From positions 264,642-328,641 of the forward strand of contig CAJHNH020002491.1 in the NCBI GenBank assembly GCA_905116865.2: a DNA stretch of 64,000 nt. The letters are read 5' to 3'. The position numbers were made by a program, and so were the translations under genes. How positions within the stretch are numbered: position 1 is the stretch's first letter; every line of letters begins with the position of its first letter. Below, piece after piece: positions 9,714-20,730 of this stretch. The stretch comes from Candidula unifasciata (lineage: Eukaryota > Mollusca > Gastropoda > Stylommatophora > Geomitridae). The notes under the pieces are model-generated. The model did no database searches and had not been told where the DNA came from. It was given only the letters and a program-made list of their open reading frames with translations.

Positions 9714-10282
9714 TAGACTACTTTAGACTTTAATAGACTACTTAAAAAAGTGCTTTCTTGTGGAGTTTCTTACTTACAGATCAAAATGACTTGATGGTTT
9801 ATGGACTGGGTGAATTTTGTTAGGAGGCAGCAACTTCATGGTGACCAAACAATCCAATTCCTCCATCATCTTGTTCCAAACACTGGAGTGTGAGCAGGAG
9901 TTTTGTCATAGAAAACCATGAAAAAACACTGAACGTTCTAGCAGGAGTCTGTATTAAGCAGGAGTTGCTCTTTCGCCCGAATCCAACCCAATGAAGTAGC
10001 TGGTTTCAGGACTGAAGTTCAGGAGCCCGGGTTCTCATTGGAAGCTGTGAAGCTTTTGTGCTGACATATTTGTTCAAAGACCGAATTGTTCTAGAACCAT
10101 GATTCCACTTTAATAACATTTTTCCCCTAGACTAAGTTGCATAAGGTGCGTTCTTGATATTATCTGCATACATTTTGTCATTTGACTTGAAGACACAGTA
10201 TTGGCACCTCTGTGTGGTAGTTTCTGTTTTGTTTCTACTTCAACCTTGTTCAAATGTATTGAACAAAATGTATTGACATTGA
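9714..10282. other. Duplicated intron block, no gene seen
   Basis: Aligns closely with 42245-42780 plus 43080-43106 of copy B (for example GTTAGGAGGCAGCAACTTCA). B carries an extra R5 insertion in this block. No coding segment is visible. Confidence 0.6.
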
Positions 10283-10522
10283 AGCCGTCTTGGTGTAGCA
10301 GCTAGACGCTCGCCTGCGTATCCAAAGGTGGTGGGTTCAGGTCATGACGGAGCTCGACTTTGTTTTCAGAAATGACCTTGACTCCCAGGTCTACCCAGCC
10401 TTAAATGGGTATCAGGTACAGTTATGGGAAGTAAAGGCGGCCAGCATAATGTTGACAACATCACCCACCGAGTACCAATCGGTCTATAAAATATAGGTCT
10501 AGCCCGCTGTGCCCAATACTCC
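10283..10522 (+). repeat. R1 SINE
   Basis: tRNA-like head GGTGTAGCAGCTAGACGCTC with GGTGGTGGGTTCAGG as a B-box-like part, and the R1 tail GGTCTATAAAATATAGGTC. The duplicate in copy B is 43107-43345. Confidence 0.82.
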
Positions 10523-11600
10523 TGAAGGCGTGGAAGACTTTACTGCACATACTAGCTTTGAACCTAAACAGCCTTGGTCGTCCACTGCACGTATCTCTTT
10601 TTCCAGTCGTCTCAAAATTGTCTTGATATTGGATCATCATGGACAAATGCGAGAGAGTGAAGTCCACGAATTCTGCAACTCTTCCTCCATAAATCCAAGT
10701 CATTGCGCAAGTCACTGTTATCCAGTTATGAATATATTTTCTGAAGTCTTCACCAACTTAGGGCTAACTTTCAACACTGATAAAACTGCCAACTATTAAC
10801 CGGCTCCCTGAAAGAATTACTAGGATCCCACTATCACTGTTAATGATCAAAAGCTAAATGTAGTCGATTCGCTAGATTCACTTATCTTGACATTACCCTG
10901 ACTCAGAGAATCAACATGGACGACGAGATCAACGCTAGAATCTTAAAGGTCAGCAGCAGTTACTTTATATCAGTGTCGGGAATAGAAGTGGTATTCCCGG
11001 CTGACCAAGCTAAGGTTTACAGAGCTGTAATTCTTCCAGTACTGCTTTACGCTTGCGAAACGAGGACTGTATAGTAGCGCCATGCTAAAAAGATCAATCG
11101 ATTTCATATAACTTGTCTCAGAAAGCTGCTCAAAAATCAAACAGCAGGATGGGACCCCAGATTCTGTGGTTCTTGATAGGGCAAACCTGCCGAGCACCCA
11201 CACAATGCTGAAGATTTATCAGCTGCGTTGAGCTGGTCACCTAGCTCCCATGCCAGACTATCGCCTCCCGAAAAAAAAAAAGTATTTTATGGATAGCTTC
11301 AGCAAGGAAAGAGGTCCCATTGACAATAGAAAAAGTGCTATAAAGACATTGTCAAAACTGCTCGCAACTCTTTTGGCATCAACACAGCGACGTGACAGGA
11401 CCGTTCTGGATGGCGTACATCCTTCAAACATGGTGCATCAGCCTGCCAGACAGCGGAGGTTGCACAGGCAGACTAGAAAGAACAGTAACGCTAATCCCAC
11501 ACTTACTGCGGCTTCTACCTGTTGCTCGCACTGCTCAAGAACTATCCAGGCTCAGACTGGACTAATAAGCCACCTTTGTTCTCATAATCATTGATCATTA
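10523..11600 (+). mobile_element. LINE remnant, C-terminal region with zinc finger
   Basis: Broken frames read NTPEGVEDFTAHTSFE and NLGLTFNTDKTANY, then in other frames NVVDS, INMDDEINARI and HLAPMPDYRLPKK, ending with SHCSRTIQAQTGLISHLCSH. The last part is the C2H2-like CxxC...H..H finger typical of the C terminus of some LINE reverse transcriptases. Multiple stops and frameshifts are present. The same remnant lies at 43346-44430, so it predates the A/B duplication. Confidence 0.75.
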
Positions 11601-11762
11601 CTAGTTTGGATGAAAAGTGGTCCTCGTCACTAGTGATGGACGAACCACACAGCTATAAACCTAGGTTAGACGAGAATTTGGTAATGAATTGACAGCACTG
11701 AAATGTATAGTGTAAATAAACAGTGAGATCTGTGTATTTCAGTGGAAAGGTAGGTAGGTAGT

Positions 11763-11950
11763 TCTACCCGACCAGGACATGACACAAGCGAAAAACACCC
11801 GGTGACACAAGGTGCCACCATGCGGATGAGGATCAACCGTCGAGAGGTCCCGGAAACCCCTTTCATGCGTTATTGCCAAATCTATGGCTAGGCATCGCTA
11901 TATTCAGGGCCCCTTGCAAAAAAGTGGCATACCACATGGGGCGACAACGA
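11763..11950 (+). repeat. R4 retroposon
   Basis: Contains GTGCCACCATGCGGATGAGG, GAGAGGTCCCGGAAACC and a GGGCCCCTTGCAAAA segment. It aligns with 44605-45130 in copy B. Confidence 0.7.
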
Positions 11951-12312
11951 GCTATGTTGTAGAAAGTACATAAATGTGTTTTTAATATGTTGAGGTAGCT
12001 AATGATGCAAAGAGGGAGATATATTTTTAAAAATCGACAATACTTGAAACTGAACCCTACGGGACACAACCCATTGTTTGTGCACGTTCTTTAATCTTCT
12101 GCAAAATTTAATATTTTTTTCAGGATATGGTTAGCAAAATATCTTACCTTAACCTTCCTAACCTCAATCAATACTAAATATTAAAATTTTGTAAACTTAA
12201 TCAATGGATTGCGTCCCCTAGGACCGGCATTTAAAATGTGTTTGTATTTGAAACTAGGGTCATCGTTTCAAGTATTGCTGAAGTATCTGAAACTGCAATG
12301 TACTCTCTCTGT
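11951..12312. repeat. Imperfect inverted repeat flanking CAATGGATTG-type sequence
   Basis: The left arm (about 12020-12075: AATACTTGAAACTG, then CGGGACACAACCCATTG) is partly complementary to the right arm (about 12200-12285: CAATGGATTGCGTCCCC, then GTTTCAAGTATT). The same arrangement is in B at 45200-45480. It may be an old hairpin element. Confidence 0.5.
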
Positions 12313-12542
12313 TACACATAATTCCTTACGTCCTTCTCAGGACGTAATTTTTTGTTATTTGAAGCCCCACTCTGGCTTTTGCCAGGGGCCGCAATATAGG
12401 CAGGTCATCATTATGGCCAAATGTCTGAACGCGGTTTCTGGGACCTCTCCACGGTGATCCTCATCCGCATGGTGACACTTTGTGTCATCGGGTGTTTATC
12501 GCTTGTGTGATGTCCTGGTGGGGTAAAAAGCCAAGCCAAGCC
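12313..12542 (-). repeat. R4 retroposon insertion specific to copy A
   Basis: The insertion is flanked by TACTCTCTCTGT on the left and TACTGTCTCTGT on the right, a ~12-bp target-site duplication. Copy B at about 45492 has a single TACTGTCTCTGT with no insert, so B is the empty site. Read on the minus strand it runs from a CACCAGGACATCACACAAG region through ATGCGGATGAGGATCACC to an AAAAAATTACGTCC end. Confidence 0.8.
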
Positions 12543-12662
12543 TACTGTCTCTGTCCGCATTATTTAAGCTTCGCTTTCAATAAATTTTAGTCTGGTAGGA
12601 TTTGATGCACGAACCAGTGAAACGAATTTTTCTTGATTTACCACGATCTGTGACATTTTCAG

Positions 12663-13031
12663 GGCTACAACGAACTCCGGGTCGACTTAGTCCACGACGA
12701 AACCAAGTTTTTCGCTCATTACACAAACTTTATTCAGGCCGACGAATCGTCTGCATACGCCATCACAATTAGTGGATATTCTGGGAACGTCTACGACAGC
12801 TTAAGCTTTCATAACGGCAACAAATTCAGCACTTTTGACCGGGATAATGATCGATGGGCCGATAACTGCGCCAGGCTGTATCACGGCGCTTGGTGGTACG
12901 GTGATTGTTACCATTCCAATTTGAACGGAGCTTGGGCAGTCGCAGATAAGACAGGTATTAGTTGGTTTTTTAACCAGACTAGCTATTGGAACAATGTGTC
13001 GTTTACAGAGATGAAGATCAGATATATTTAG
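12663..13031 (+). CDS. Copy A fibrinogen domain exon 3, with stop codon
   Basis: A 369-nt terminal exon, acceptor TTTTCAG, entering in phase 0. It starts GYNELRVDLVHDETKFFAHY and carries ISGYSGNVYDSLSFHNGNKF, the calcium-site motif STFDRDND, the second disulfide pair (DNCARLYHGAWWYGDCYHSN) and the end FTEMKIRYI before TAG. With exons 5443-5568 and 6252-6371 it completes a ~200-residue fibrinogen domain with no frameshift. The conserved NCA..YHGAWWY..C pocket segment is intact, so the lectin half looks functional even though the 5' half of copy A is damaged. Confidence 0.95.
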   Translation, partial: GYNELRVDLVHDETKFFAHYTNFIQADESSAYAITISGYSGNVYDSLSFHNGNKFSTFDRDNDRWADNCARLYHGAWWYGDCYHSNLNGAWAVADKTGISWFFNQTSYWNNVSFTEMKIRYI

Positions 13032-13225
13032 CGGTCATCCTCCCTAAAATGTTACAATATGTTTATGTCATTGACCATCAAGTGTACTGTGCTTTCTCAA
13101 TCTCTTTTCGGTCTATAGTTTTTCAACAAGCATATAGATATATATGCATATATATAGTCATTTTTATAGCTGTGTCATGTGAAATAATTTTGTCAGAAGT
13201 CAGCTCTTTCTATCCAAGATAATGC
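13032..13225. other. 3' sequence of copy A missing from copy B
   Basis: Copy B jumps from CAGATATATTT directly to CGAGATAATTCTTTGATAAG, which corresponds to 13217 onward here. About 190 bases after the stop are therefore absent from B. AT-rich, likely 3' UTR. No exact AATAAA is seen here. Confidence 0.6.
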
Positions 13226-13283
13226 TTTGATAATTTTCTAAAAGGTCGCAATCACCTGCTAGTCCATTAGCTGGATTACAAAG

Positions 13284-13700
13284 GTTGTGTTGAGGGACAT
13301 TACATGAGTTGTGTTGAGGGACATTACAGGAGTTGTGTTAAGGGACATTACTGTTGCGTTAAGAGACATTACAGTTGCGTTAAGGGACATTACAGGAGTT
13401 GTTTTAAGGGGCATTACACTTGTTTTAAAGGACATTATGGAGTTGTGTTAAGGGACATTACGGTTGCGTTAAGGGACATTACAGGAGTTGTTTTAAGGGG
13501 CATTACACTTGTTTTAAAGGACATTATGGAGTTGCGTTAAAGGACATTACAGTTGCGTTAAGGGACATTACAGGAGTTGTTTTAAGGGGCATTACACTTG
13601 TTTTAAAGGACATTATGGAGTTGTGTTAAGGGACATTACAGTTGTGTTAAGGGGCATTACAGTTGCGTTAAGGGACTTTGCAGGAGTTGTGTTAAGGGAC
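13284..13700 (+). repeat. 24-bp minisatellite after copy A
   Basis: Degenerate tandem units of the type GTTGTGTTAAGGGACATTAC plus AGGA. The period is eight codons, so long reading frames run through it on both strands. The homologous array behind copy B is 46045-46510. Confidence 0.9.
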
Positions 13701-13879
13701 AGGATTTTACCCAGTTTTCCTCTATTATGGTGTGCACTGAGACTGGGCAGTAACATCGTCCTAGATTAAGAAGGAAAGACAGAAGAATTTTGAGCTGGAG
13801 TCAGCATCAAGAGGAGCTACTCTTTCATAGCCGTAATCTCAACCGGTAAAGTACGTGGTTTGACTATCGCTTGTATCCT

Positions 13880-14075
13880 CGTGCAGGTTCCGAGATCCCA
13901 TTTTGGTGAGGGGGGACAGAGCCACTGTGCCCCTGCCAACAAGAATATCATTAGGGTCGACACAACTTCTGTAATGTCCCTCAGCACAACTCCTGTAATT
14001 AGGAGTGTGTCCTTCAAAATCGGATTACATCTGCCTGAGACGAGAGACCGACAGTCTGCACACAAATTAGACTAA
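13880..14075 (+). repeat. R5-like retroposon fragment, diverged
   Basis: Resembles the R5 head and body: CATTTTGGTGAGGGGGGACA, then TTAGGAGTGTGTCCTTCAAA, then GACAGTCTGCACACAA. It includes two minisatellite-like CTCCTGTAAT bits. Confidence 0.45.
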
Positions 14076-14099
14076 TATTTAAAAAAAAAAAAAAAGATG

Positions 14100-14735
14100 T
14101 GTTCCAGAAGGGCTTCAGTCGAGAGGTAATGTTCCGCTGTAGACGAGTTGTATCTCGCAGTGTAGATCTCACTTAATGCGTACATTTCCGGTTAGTGCAG
14201 CGGTTGTCAAACTGTGGGTCGCCACCCTGTTGGAGGTCGAACGATCCTTTTACAGAAATCACCTAAGACCAAAGAGAAACACATATTTACTTTAGTTATG
14301 TAGTAGCAACGATAATAATTCTGTGGCTGGGGGGGTTACTACAACATGAGGGACTATTAAAGGGTCGTGGCATTAGGAAGGTTGAGAACCAGTGAGTTCA
14401 TGGGAGGTTATTGTTTAGTCAGTTCTCATGTATGCTTTCTATAGTACCGCCGTATTTCATTGATAGTCAAAATCTCGACACCTTTCTGTCTTGTTAATTT
14501 TCAAGTTTTTTTCAAGAATGTTGAATGCTGGGCAATAAAAATAATGAAGAAAACGGAGGCACTGGTGTGTTGTGTTATAGTTTTAGAAGAATGTTTTTGG
14601 GTAGAGACTGACCCACATGTACACACAAAACAATGTGCTCTTGTAAATATGTTTAGTCAATTCTTCAAGCCAATATTTATTACTGTATGGGTTCGGGGGT
14701 TGGGGGGAGGAAGGGCCAGGATGGGGGCAGGGAAG
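14100..14735. other. Duplicated intergenic block
   Basis: Aligns with 46615-47240 behind copy B, for example AACATGAGGGAC and AGGGTCGTGGCATTAG. No gene seen. Confidence 0.55.
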
Positions 14736-14739
14736 GGGG

Positions 14740-14905
14740 AGGGCAGTTTTTCCCTAACAAGCATGTCGTGAATCTGCGACTTATTAGGAGTGTGTCCTTT
14801 AAAGTGTATCTGCCTATGGCGAGAAACCAACAGTCTGCATACAAGGAAGCCAGATCTGTAAAACAGAACTTTAGCTTTCAGCTGGAGTTTACAGCTGATG
14901 AAGGC
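14740..14905 (+). repeat. R5 retroposon, partial
   Basis: AACAAGCATGTCGTGAATC, then ATTAGGAGTGTGTCC, then CCAACAGTCTGCATACAA and CCAGATCTGTAAAACAGAAC. The duplicate is at 47275-47430. Confidence 0.65.
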
Positions 14906-15108
14906 TTCGAAAAAAGAAACAAATCAATAAGCAGAAAGAGAAAATGAAATTTATGGGGCAAGTTAGCAAAAGATATGGGGAAAACATGTGAAGGAAATAC
15001 TGGGCAAGAGAGACAACGGAAAACAGAGAGTTAGGGACATGCTTAAACCATTAGCAACATATTATAATAAACAACAAAATTATTTCAAATACTACATGAA
15101 AGAGAGGG

Positions 15109-15340
15109 CGCCTATGTGGTGTAGCGGCTAGACACTAGCCTGGGGATCTGAAGGTAGTGGCTTCAACTCCTGGTCCACATTGACTTTTGAAAAGACATCA
15201 TGAAATTTATTAATTATGCCAAGTGGAGTTATTGGGAGTGTTTTGTGCAGAGTCTATGACTTTTGTATAGCAAAGTATTTTAAGGTAGACCTCACGGAAC
15301 GGTGGGTGCTCTGACGAGATTATGTGCTAATACAACAACA
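15109..15340 (+). repeat. R3 SINE-like repeat: R1-like head, other tail
   Basis: The head GTGGTGTAGCGGCTAGACAC and a GGTAGTGGCTTCAACTCC B-box-like part lead to a tail with TTTTGTATAGCAAAGTATTT. The duplicate is at 47632-47860. Confidence 0.6.
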
Positions 15341-15384
15341 CATTTGTAGGAACATTATTAACACAATCAAGCATATGTAAGAAT

Positions 15385-15835
15385 GCAAAGAGACAGATTA
15401 TAAAGAGCATATTCATTCCAATATTAAGCTAGCAGTGCCAATCGTGGACACTATCTAAAGCCCATATACGCAAACTCACAACCTGCGAGACGAGGTGCCT
15501 GAGAAAAGCAGCCAACCTAACCATCCGAGATCGAGTGAATAATGATACTATCAGACAGACTGTGGGAACGAAATCTTGTACTTGTTTTATCGAGAAACAG
15601 CAGATCAGGTGGTTTGGCCATCTCGTTAGAAATGCAGCAAGATCAAATACCAACCATAAGGACTACATCTTAGAAGATCAGCTACAAGAGCAAGAGGACG
15701 GCTGTGGATCAACAATATTAAAGGCACTCTACGCCTTCACGGCATGACAATAGCCAATGGCAGCCAACGTGCACTGGATGGCAAATTATTCCTGCCCACG
15801 ACGCCTAATGGCGGAAGTGGTTTATTATGATGATG
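15385..15835 (+). mobile_element. LINE 3' remnant, reverse transcriptase C terminus
   Basis: Frames read RKLTTCETRCLRKAANLTIR, then NNDTIRQTVG, CFIEKQQIRWFGHLVRNAA and, after frame changes, TMTIANGSQRALDG-like residues. The element ends at TTTATTATGATGATGATG, a microsatellite tail. The IRWFGHLVR motif is typical of LINE C termini. The duplicate is 47905-48345. Confidence 0.72.
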
Positions 15836-15858
15836 ATGATGATGACGACGACAACAGA
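15825..15858. repeat. (GAT)n microsatellite
   Basis: GATGATGATGATGATGACGACG at the 3' tail of the preceding LINE remnant. Confidence 0.85.
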
Positions 15859-15939
15859 AACAAACAAGACATAACTGAATCGACATCACAGCACTATGGA
15901 CATTCCCATAAGAACTCTGCCACTGATGTGTGCGGTTAG

Positions 15940-16330
15940 GGACTACCAGTCTGCTCACCAAGTATCTAGGGCATTCTAGGGGATCTTATATAAATGTCAG
16001 TCCTCAACACATATGTACCAGGTTCTTTCGGCTGAAGAACCATGGCCGCCCACTCTCATGGGCACGCCATATGCTGATGGTGGTTATAACTGGGGTAATG
16101 TCAAATCGGCCACCATGGCAGGCATGGGAGGCTAAGATCCAGGGAACCAGACCTCCAGGACGACCCAGGGTCCGCTGGGAAGACAACATCCGATAGTCCC
16201 TGACTGACAGAGCTAAACGAAGCCTGGAAGAAAACTGCCGATAGAGACATCTGGCGATCTCTCTGGCAAACCTCTACACCCCAAGGTGGAAGAGGAGTGA
16301 CTAAGTAAAGTAAAGTAAAGTAAAGGAAGG
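15940..16330 (+). mobile_element. LINE 3' remnant with (AAGTA)n tail
   Basis: Frames read LKNHGRPLSWARHMLM, then PPGRPRVRWEDNIR and a SLTDRAKRSLEEN segment, ending in TAAAGTAAAGTAAAGTAAAG. GRPR.RWEDNI is a LINE reverse-transcriptase tail signature, here with stops. The duplicate is 48420-48815. Confidence 0.68.
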
Positions 16331-17500
16331 TCAAAACATACAAGAGCACCACTATTAGCCAGACACAGTAATACCTTAACATGTCCTATCGTAACCACCA
16401 ACATAGTCTACGAGTACTGTAAAATAATACACTACGCCAAGTATGGTACTGTAGTGCGAATAGTCTCTTTATTATGGAAGAACACATTACGACGAAGATG
16501 AGTTGGTGATCAATGACTGACTGTCAAGTCTACTACTCCCGCCAAATACACTCACATCAGAAGTCTCCCCAGACATGGACAATACGCCCCTGCGAATTAT
16601 GTACGATCTGAATGCCACGGGCGACTTAAAAACGATCGCACAGATACAACTACGTGATGTGCAGTGACAATCCTCAGACGGTTCTCCCTCTTAAAGAACC
16701 CGCCACCTAAGGACCCAATGTAGATACACCACTTGGTAAAAAGAATCCACACCTCCCGTCTGCTACCTAGTCACTCATTGAAGTATCACTCATTAAAGTA
16801 TCACTGATCAACATCCCCTTAACCAGCCTTCAATACCTCCCTATCACTACTTCACATTCATCAACGCATTCAAAGCTCCCCTGCCTTTCTGTGCACTTAA
16901 GGACAACTCGCTAACCAGCGGTCACATAGTCGAACTCTATAGACCCTACACACATGACAGACACAAGTCCATTCTAGAAAATCATTGACAAAATAAGGAA
17001 GTCCAACTCATGATCACCACAGTCCTCAGATAGTTCATACGAGTTCCACTGAAAAAAAAAACATTGCTAAAACTGTCCCATGATACAGTCCATAGGTCAT
17101 CAACAAATCGCGCACACATCGACACACTAAGACGAAAGCTGATTGACTCAAGCTACCACAAGGTTTTTCCCACCTGCTGTCAACTCCGAATAGATCTCAC
17201 CAAACTTAACCAATAATCAAATGAACAGGCTGGACAGAACTTAGTGCTGAGCATGTACCTTGCTTTCATTCACCCTTCTGTTGTAACCGCTGAAAATACG
17301 CAGTCATTAAAACGTCTTACTAAAGCAGGTGACTTGTCATCCAAGTCGTAGTGTGTGGCACCATGACACGGAGTGTCCCTCGGTTACTATACACGAGAGT
17401 GCCTCTTTATGCCTTGACCTAATTATAGATTTCCATCTATTACTATATAAATGTCATAGAACCTTGTTGGAGGTTAAAACCTCTCGTTGTTTCATCATTG
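16331..17500. other. Duplicated intergenic block, no gene recognised
   Basis: Aligns with 48816-49980 behind copy B at high similarity. It may hold old retroelement sequence (CTCCCTCTTAAAGAACCCGC), but I cannot assign a family and no long open frame exists. Confidence 0.55.
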
Positions 17501-17502
17501 AT

Positions 17503-17536
17503 TACCCCCCCCCCCCCCCCCACCCCCCCCCCCCCC
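17503..17536. repeat. Poly-C tract
   Basis: Nearly pure C run of about 34 bases, broken by one A. The copy B duplicate at 49985-50000 is only CGCCCCCACCCCC, so this tract expanded or is a sequencing or assembly problem. Confidence 0.9.
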
Positions 17537-17919
17537 TTTTTCCTTCCCTTGTAAAAAAAATACAGCCCTGCCCTGTTCGCCATCAATTTGTAAGTTTTAC
17601 TTGTGTATATTTGACCTTTTAACAGTGAATGAATGTCTCCTCGTTGGGACACACAAGAAAGAACAAAGGACTAAAAGAAATTAAACCAGCCCTTCGCTGG
17701 AGAAAAGAAAGAAGCTGCAAAGAAAGAAAGAATGAATAAACAAATCAACAAAAGGCCCCTAACAAAAGAAAGATGAGAATCTAGCTATTTATGGGGTTAC
17801 AGGTTTCAAGTTCATATTTCACCAAATAAAAAAAAAAGTCTTTAACCATATATTTTAACCCCCGCCACCGACCATCATACTGCACTTGAACTAGCTTTAC
17901 TGAAGTGGAAGCTTTGGGT

Positions 17920-18152
17920 TATAATTGTGATTAGGTTATGTACGCTGTACCGCGAACGAAACCCATTGCTGGATGCGTGGATTTTTATCATGGTATGGGG
18001 TGTCGAAGGTCGACCCAGCTTAAAATGGGTAACATGAGGGCTGTCCTAGGGAAGTAAAGATGCCTGTTGTAATGCTGACCACATTACCCACCTAGTGCCG
18101 ATTGATCTGTAAAAATAGCGGATGCTCTTCCCATATGCCTGATGCGCCCAAT
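17920..18152 (+). repeat. R1-tail SINE, diverged, alternative head
   Basis: CGAACGAAACCCATTGCTGG in the head, and AATGCTGACCACATTACCCA in the tail. The duplicate is 50375-50613. Confidence 0.7.
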
Positions 18153-18383
18153 GCGTTAAAAAATGAACTTTACTTTACTTGACGTGTGCCACATAAAATG
18201 GCTTACCATTGCTGGCCACCTCGTAGCCTTGAAAAGTCGTTTACCGGCGAGCCAATGGGTGACCCCATCGCCAATGGACAGATTCTCTTTAATATTTTGA
18301 ATATTTTACTGTATAGCAGTTATACCCATGGTGCTATTTTGGCAGAGAGACCCTCAAAATACTTAACGTAAACGGTTTCAGAG

Positions 18384-18803
18384 TGTGATGAGGTGCTGTG
18401 CATGGTCTTCACGATTACATAGTGGCAAGCAGAAAGTCCGTGCAACAAGGGACAGCACGAGATACTTGTGCCTAGTCGAGGAAGCGAGGGAAAGCCCGAG
18501 CTAGCCTCGTGGTCAGTCGATCATGAGAAGTCAGAGTAGACGGTTGTAGTATTTGAAGATGTAGTTTTTATGCTGTGACTGGTTAGCGTTCGAATATGTC
18601 GCGAGTGAAATAAATGTGAATAATGTGTTGAACATGTGAAATAAATGGACGAGAATAAACTGACAGAATGTACTAAGAAGCCGAGCAGCGTTTGTGTTGT
18701 CAACCCTAGACGGTGTAAACCAAGGTTCATTTCAAGATAGTTGAAAGCGTAACTTCAAGTGTACGTCTCGATTTATTACAAGTTGAATCTCGACTTTATT
18801 ACA
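18384..18803 (+). repeat. 5' LTR
   Basis: 420 bp, TG...CA ends. The first ~330 bases match the 3' LTR with one visible A/G difference (AGCAGCG against AGCGGCG). The last ~90 bases are strongly diverged. Confidence 0.88.
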
Positions 18804-18804
18804 A

Positions 18805-18825
18805 TTGGGAGCCCGTCCAAAGGAA
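18805..18825 (+). promoter_or_regulatory. Putative primer-binding site
   Basis: TTGGGAGCCCGTCC begins just after the 5' LTR end. TGG at a PBS start pairs with the CCA end of a tRNA. The priming tRNA is not identified. Confidence 0.5.
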
Positions 18826-19413
18826 ATTCGAAACCATGTGGACCATAAGCATAGGAAAACATTTTTGTTTCTTCCAAGGTAAGACAAACATGCGGAAAAC
18901 AGTGTTCGATACAACGTTTTCACCCAAACAGAGCCTATAATGAACACAGCAAGCGCCGACAGGTCAGCTGCCGACCAATGAAAACCGGTGTGTCATCTAC
19001 GCCCTGCGTCACACCGTATCTCCGAGTTTTGCGAATTCAGGAAGTTTCATGTTTACATAAGCTTCATATCAAAAATATTTTAAATCTTGTTTGTGAATTA
19101 AATCAGGTTTGTGACGATTATTGTTTCGGAAACCAGCAGACTATGAACTAATTTTATTTACAAAGGTATGCTAAGTTTTCTTACTGCGGTGACATTTTTT
19201 GCATCGATTGTGCGTTTATCAGGATGGCATCTAAAAGGTTGGTAAAAGTTTAAGAACACTTTGTCCGCAAGTATCTTCAGCCGACAACAATGAAAGATAC
19301 ATCGATAAGTAACCAGAAGATCAGATGTGCATTTTTTGTAAGTACCCAGCACAGTTCTGCACTATCTGCGACAGAGATCCTAAAATATTCAAGTTATATT
19401 GAAGACTTGGTAA

Positions 19414-19974
19414 ATAAAAAGTGGCAAAATAAACAAAAGAATAACCTTAACAAAGTGCCACTTCTGTAAAGCATTCGGACATATTGTAAAACACTGTGTT
19501 GGGAAACAGATGTTAAAAGACAAGAAAAGATCCTCGTTTGCAAAAACTAATTCAGTTACAATGGATTCAGAAGATATTCCAACTCTAGATTGTTCACTGT
19601 GCTACGGTAGAAAGAATCAAGGAAAAACAACAGAGCCACATACAATTTGCATAGGAAAAAGCCAATTGAAATGTCCAGGAACTAAAAAAAAAAAGAACGA
19701 AATTGTGATTGCAGAGCTAGAATCCAGCAAGAGTAGTAATACAAGCAAGAAAGTTGAAACGAAAAAGACAGCAGCCACTGAAACAGAGAAAAAGTTAAAC
19801 TCAGAAACAATGAAAATTAATCAAGCAAAGGATATCAATGGGCCAACAATGACATCAGTCGAGACAAAAGCAACTCAATGTATGAAACAGGATGACTGGG
19901 AAACAATAGACAGAAAAACTGTAGATAAAGAGTTCCAATATTTTGATAATGCGGAGAGGAATACCTGCGGATAG
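19414..19974 (+). pseudogene. Gag nucleocapsid fragment with CCHC zinc knuckle
   Basis: One frame is open from about 19414 to 19974. At 19456-19497 it encodes CHFCKAFGHIVKHC, which fits the retroviral/retrotransposon CX2CX4HX4C zinc knuckle used to bind element RNA. It is followed by a lysine- and threonine-rich stretch (KKVETKKTAATETEKK) and then a stop. Capsid sequence upstream is not recognisable in an open frame, so only the C-terminal gag part survives. It lies inside the LTR pair 18384-23509, with the protease fragment about 100 bases downstream. Confidence 0.7.
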
Positions 19975-20059
19975 GATGAAGAAGGCACACTAAGCCGATT
20001 AGAAAAAATCGAATTAGAGCAACTAAATGGTCTTTATTAACAACAAACCAGGTCAAATG

Positions 20060-20347
20060 CAACTAAATAGGAGATAAACTTCAATATAGTATCAGATACA
20101 AATGCTAAAACCATCAGATTATAGTGGAGAACTTGTATATGATTACAATGATGGAAGACTAGTACAGCTACCAACAGCATATATATATTTAAAATCACCA
20201 TGGATGACCAAGCCAATGAAAGTCTTAGTAATGAAAGACATTTCGACAGATTTGATTCTAGGAGATCTAAGAGGTATCAATGACTGTTCTGAAGAAGATA
20301 TAAAATTCTGGGAACAAATGCATTTCCGTCAACATCCATATTATTAA
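20060..20347 (+). pseudogene. Retropepsin-like protease fragment
   Basis: Frames read NIVSDTN at about 20075 (a possible degraded DTG active site), then LKPSDYSGELVYDY, VQLPTAYIYLKSP and MKDISTDLILGDLRGI. The hydrophobic-hydrophobic-G motif (LILGD, in place of the usual IIG[RN]) and the order resemble retrotransposon aspartic proteases that follow gag. A frameshift or stop lies between the putative active site and the rest. Inactive. Confidence 0.5.
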
Positions 20348-20459
20348 AAGAAAGTGGTGTCCAAATACATACAAATCCATCAACAAAAATAAGAACAGCT
20401 GAAATAAGGAAAAGCACCATCAATTGAAGTATCACTATTTACTAACTTGAAACCATACA

Positions 20460-20730
20460 ATCCATCATCCTGAATATCAACATCAAGAATTGACATTTTA
20501 GCAGTCTTCATAGTCAAGATTATTATCAGTCAAGAAGCTACATAGTACCACCTTCAACCAAACAATCAAGAGTGAACCTGAACAATCATCAAGAATTGAT
20601 ATTTTATCATTCTTCACCTTCAAGATTGTCTTATTTCAACCAAACAATCAAGAGTAAACCTGAACAATCAAGAATTGACAGTTTAGCAGTCTTCATCTTC
20701 AAGATTATCAAATTTCAATCAAAATCAGAA
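20460..20730. repeat. Tandem repeats inside LTR element, first block
   Basis: About three imperfect copies of a unit containing ATCAAGAATTGA, TTCATCTTCAAGATT and AACAATCAAGAGT. Confidence 0.65.
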
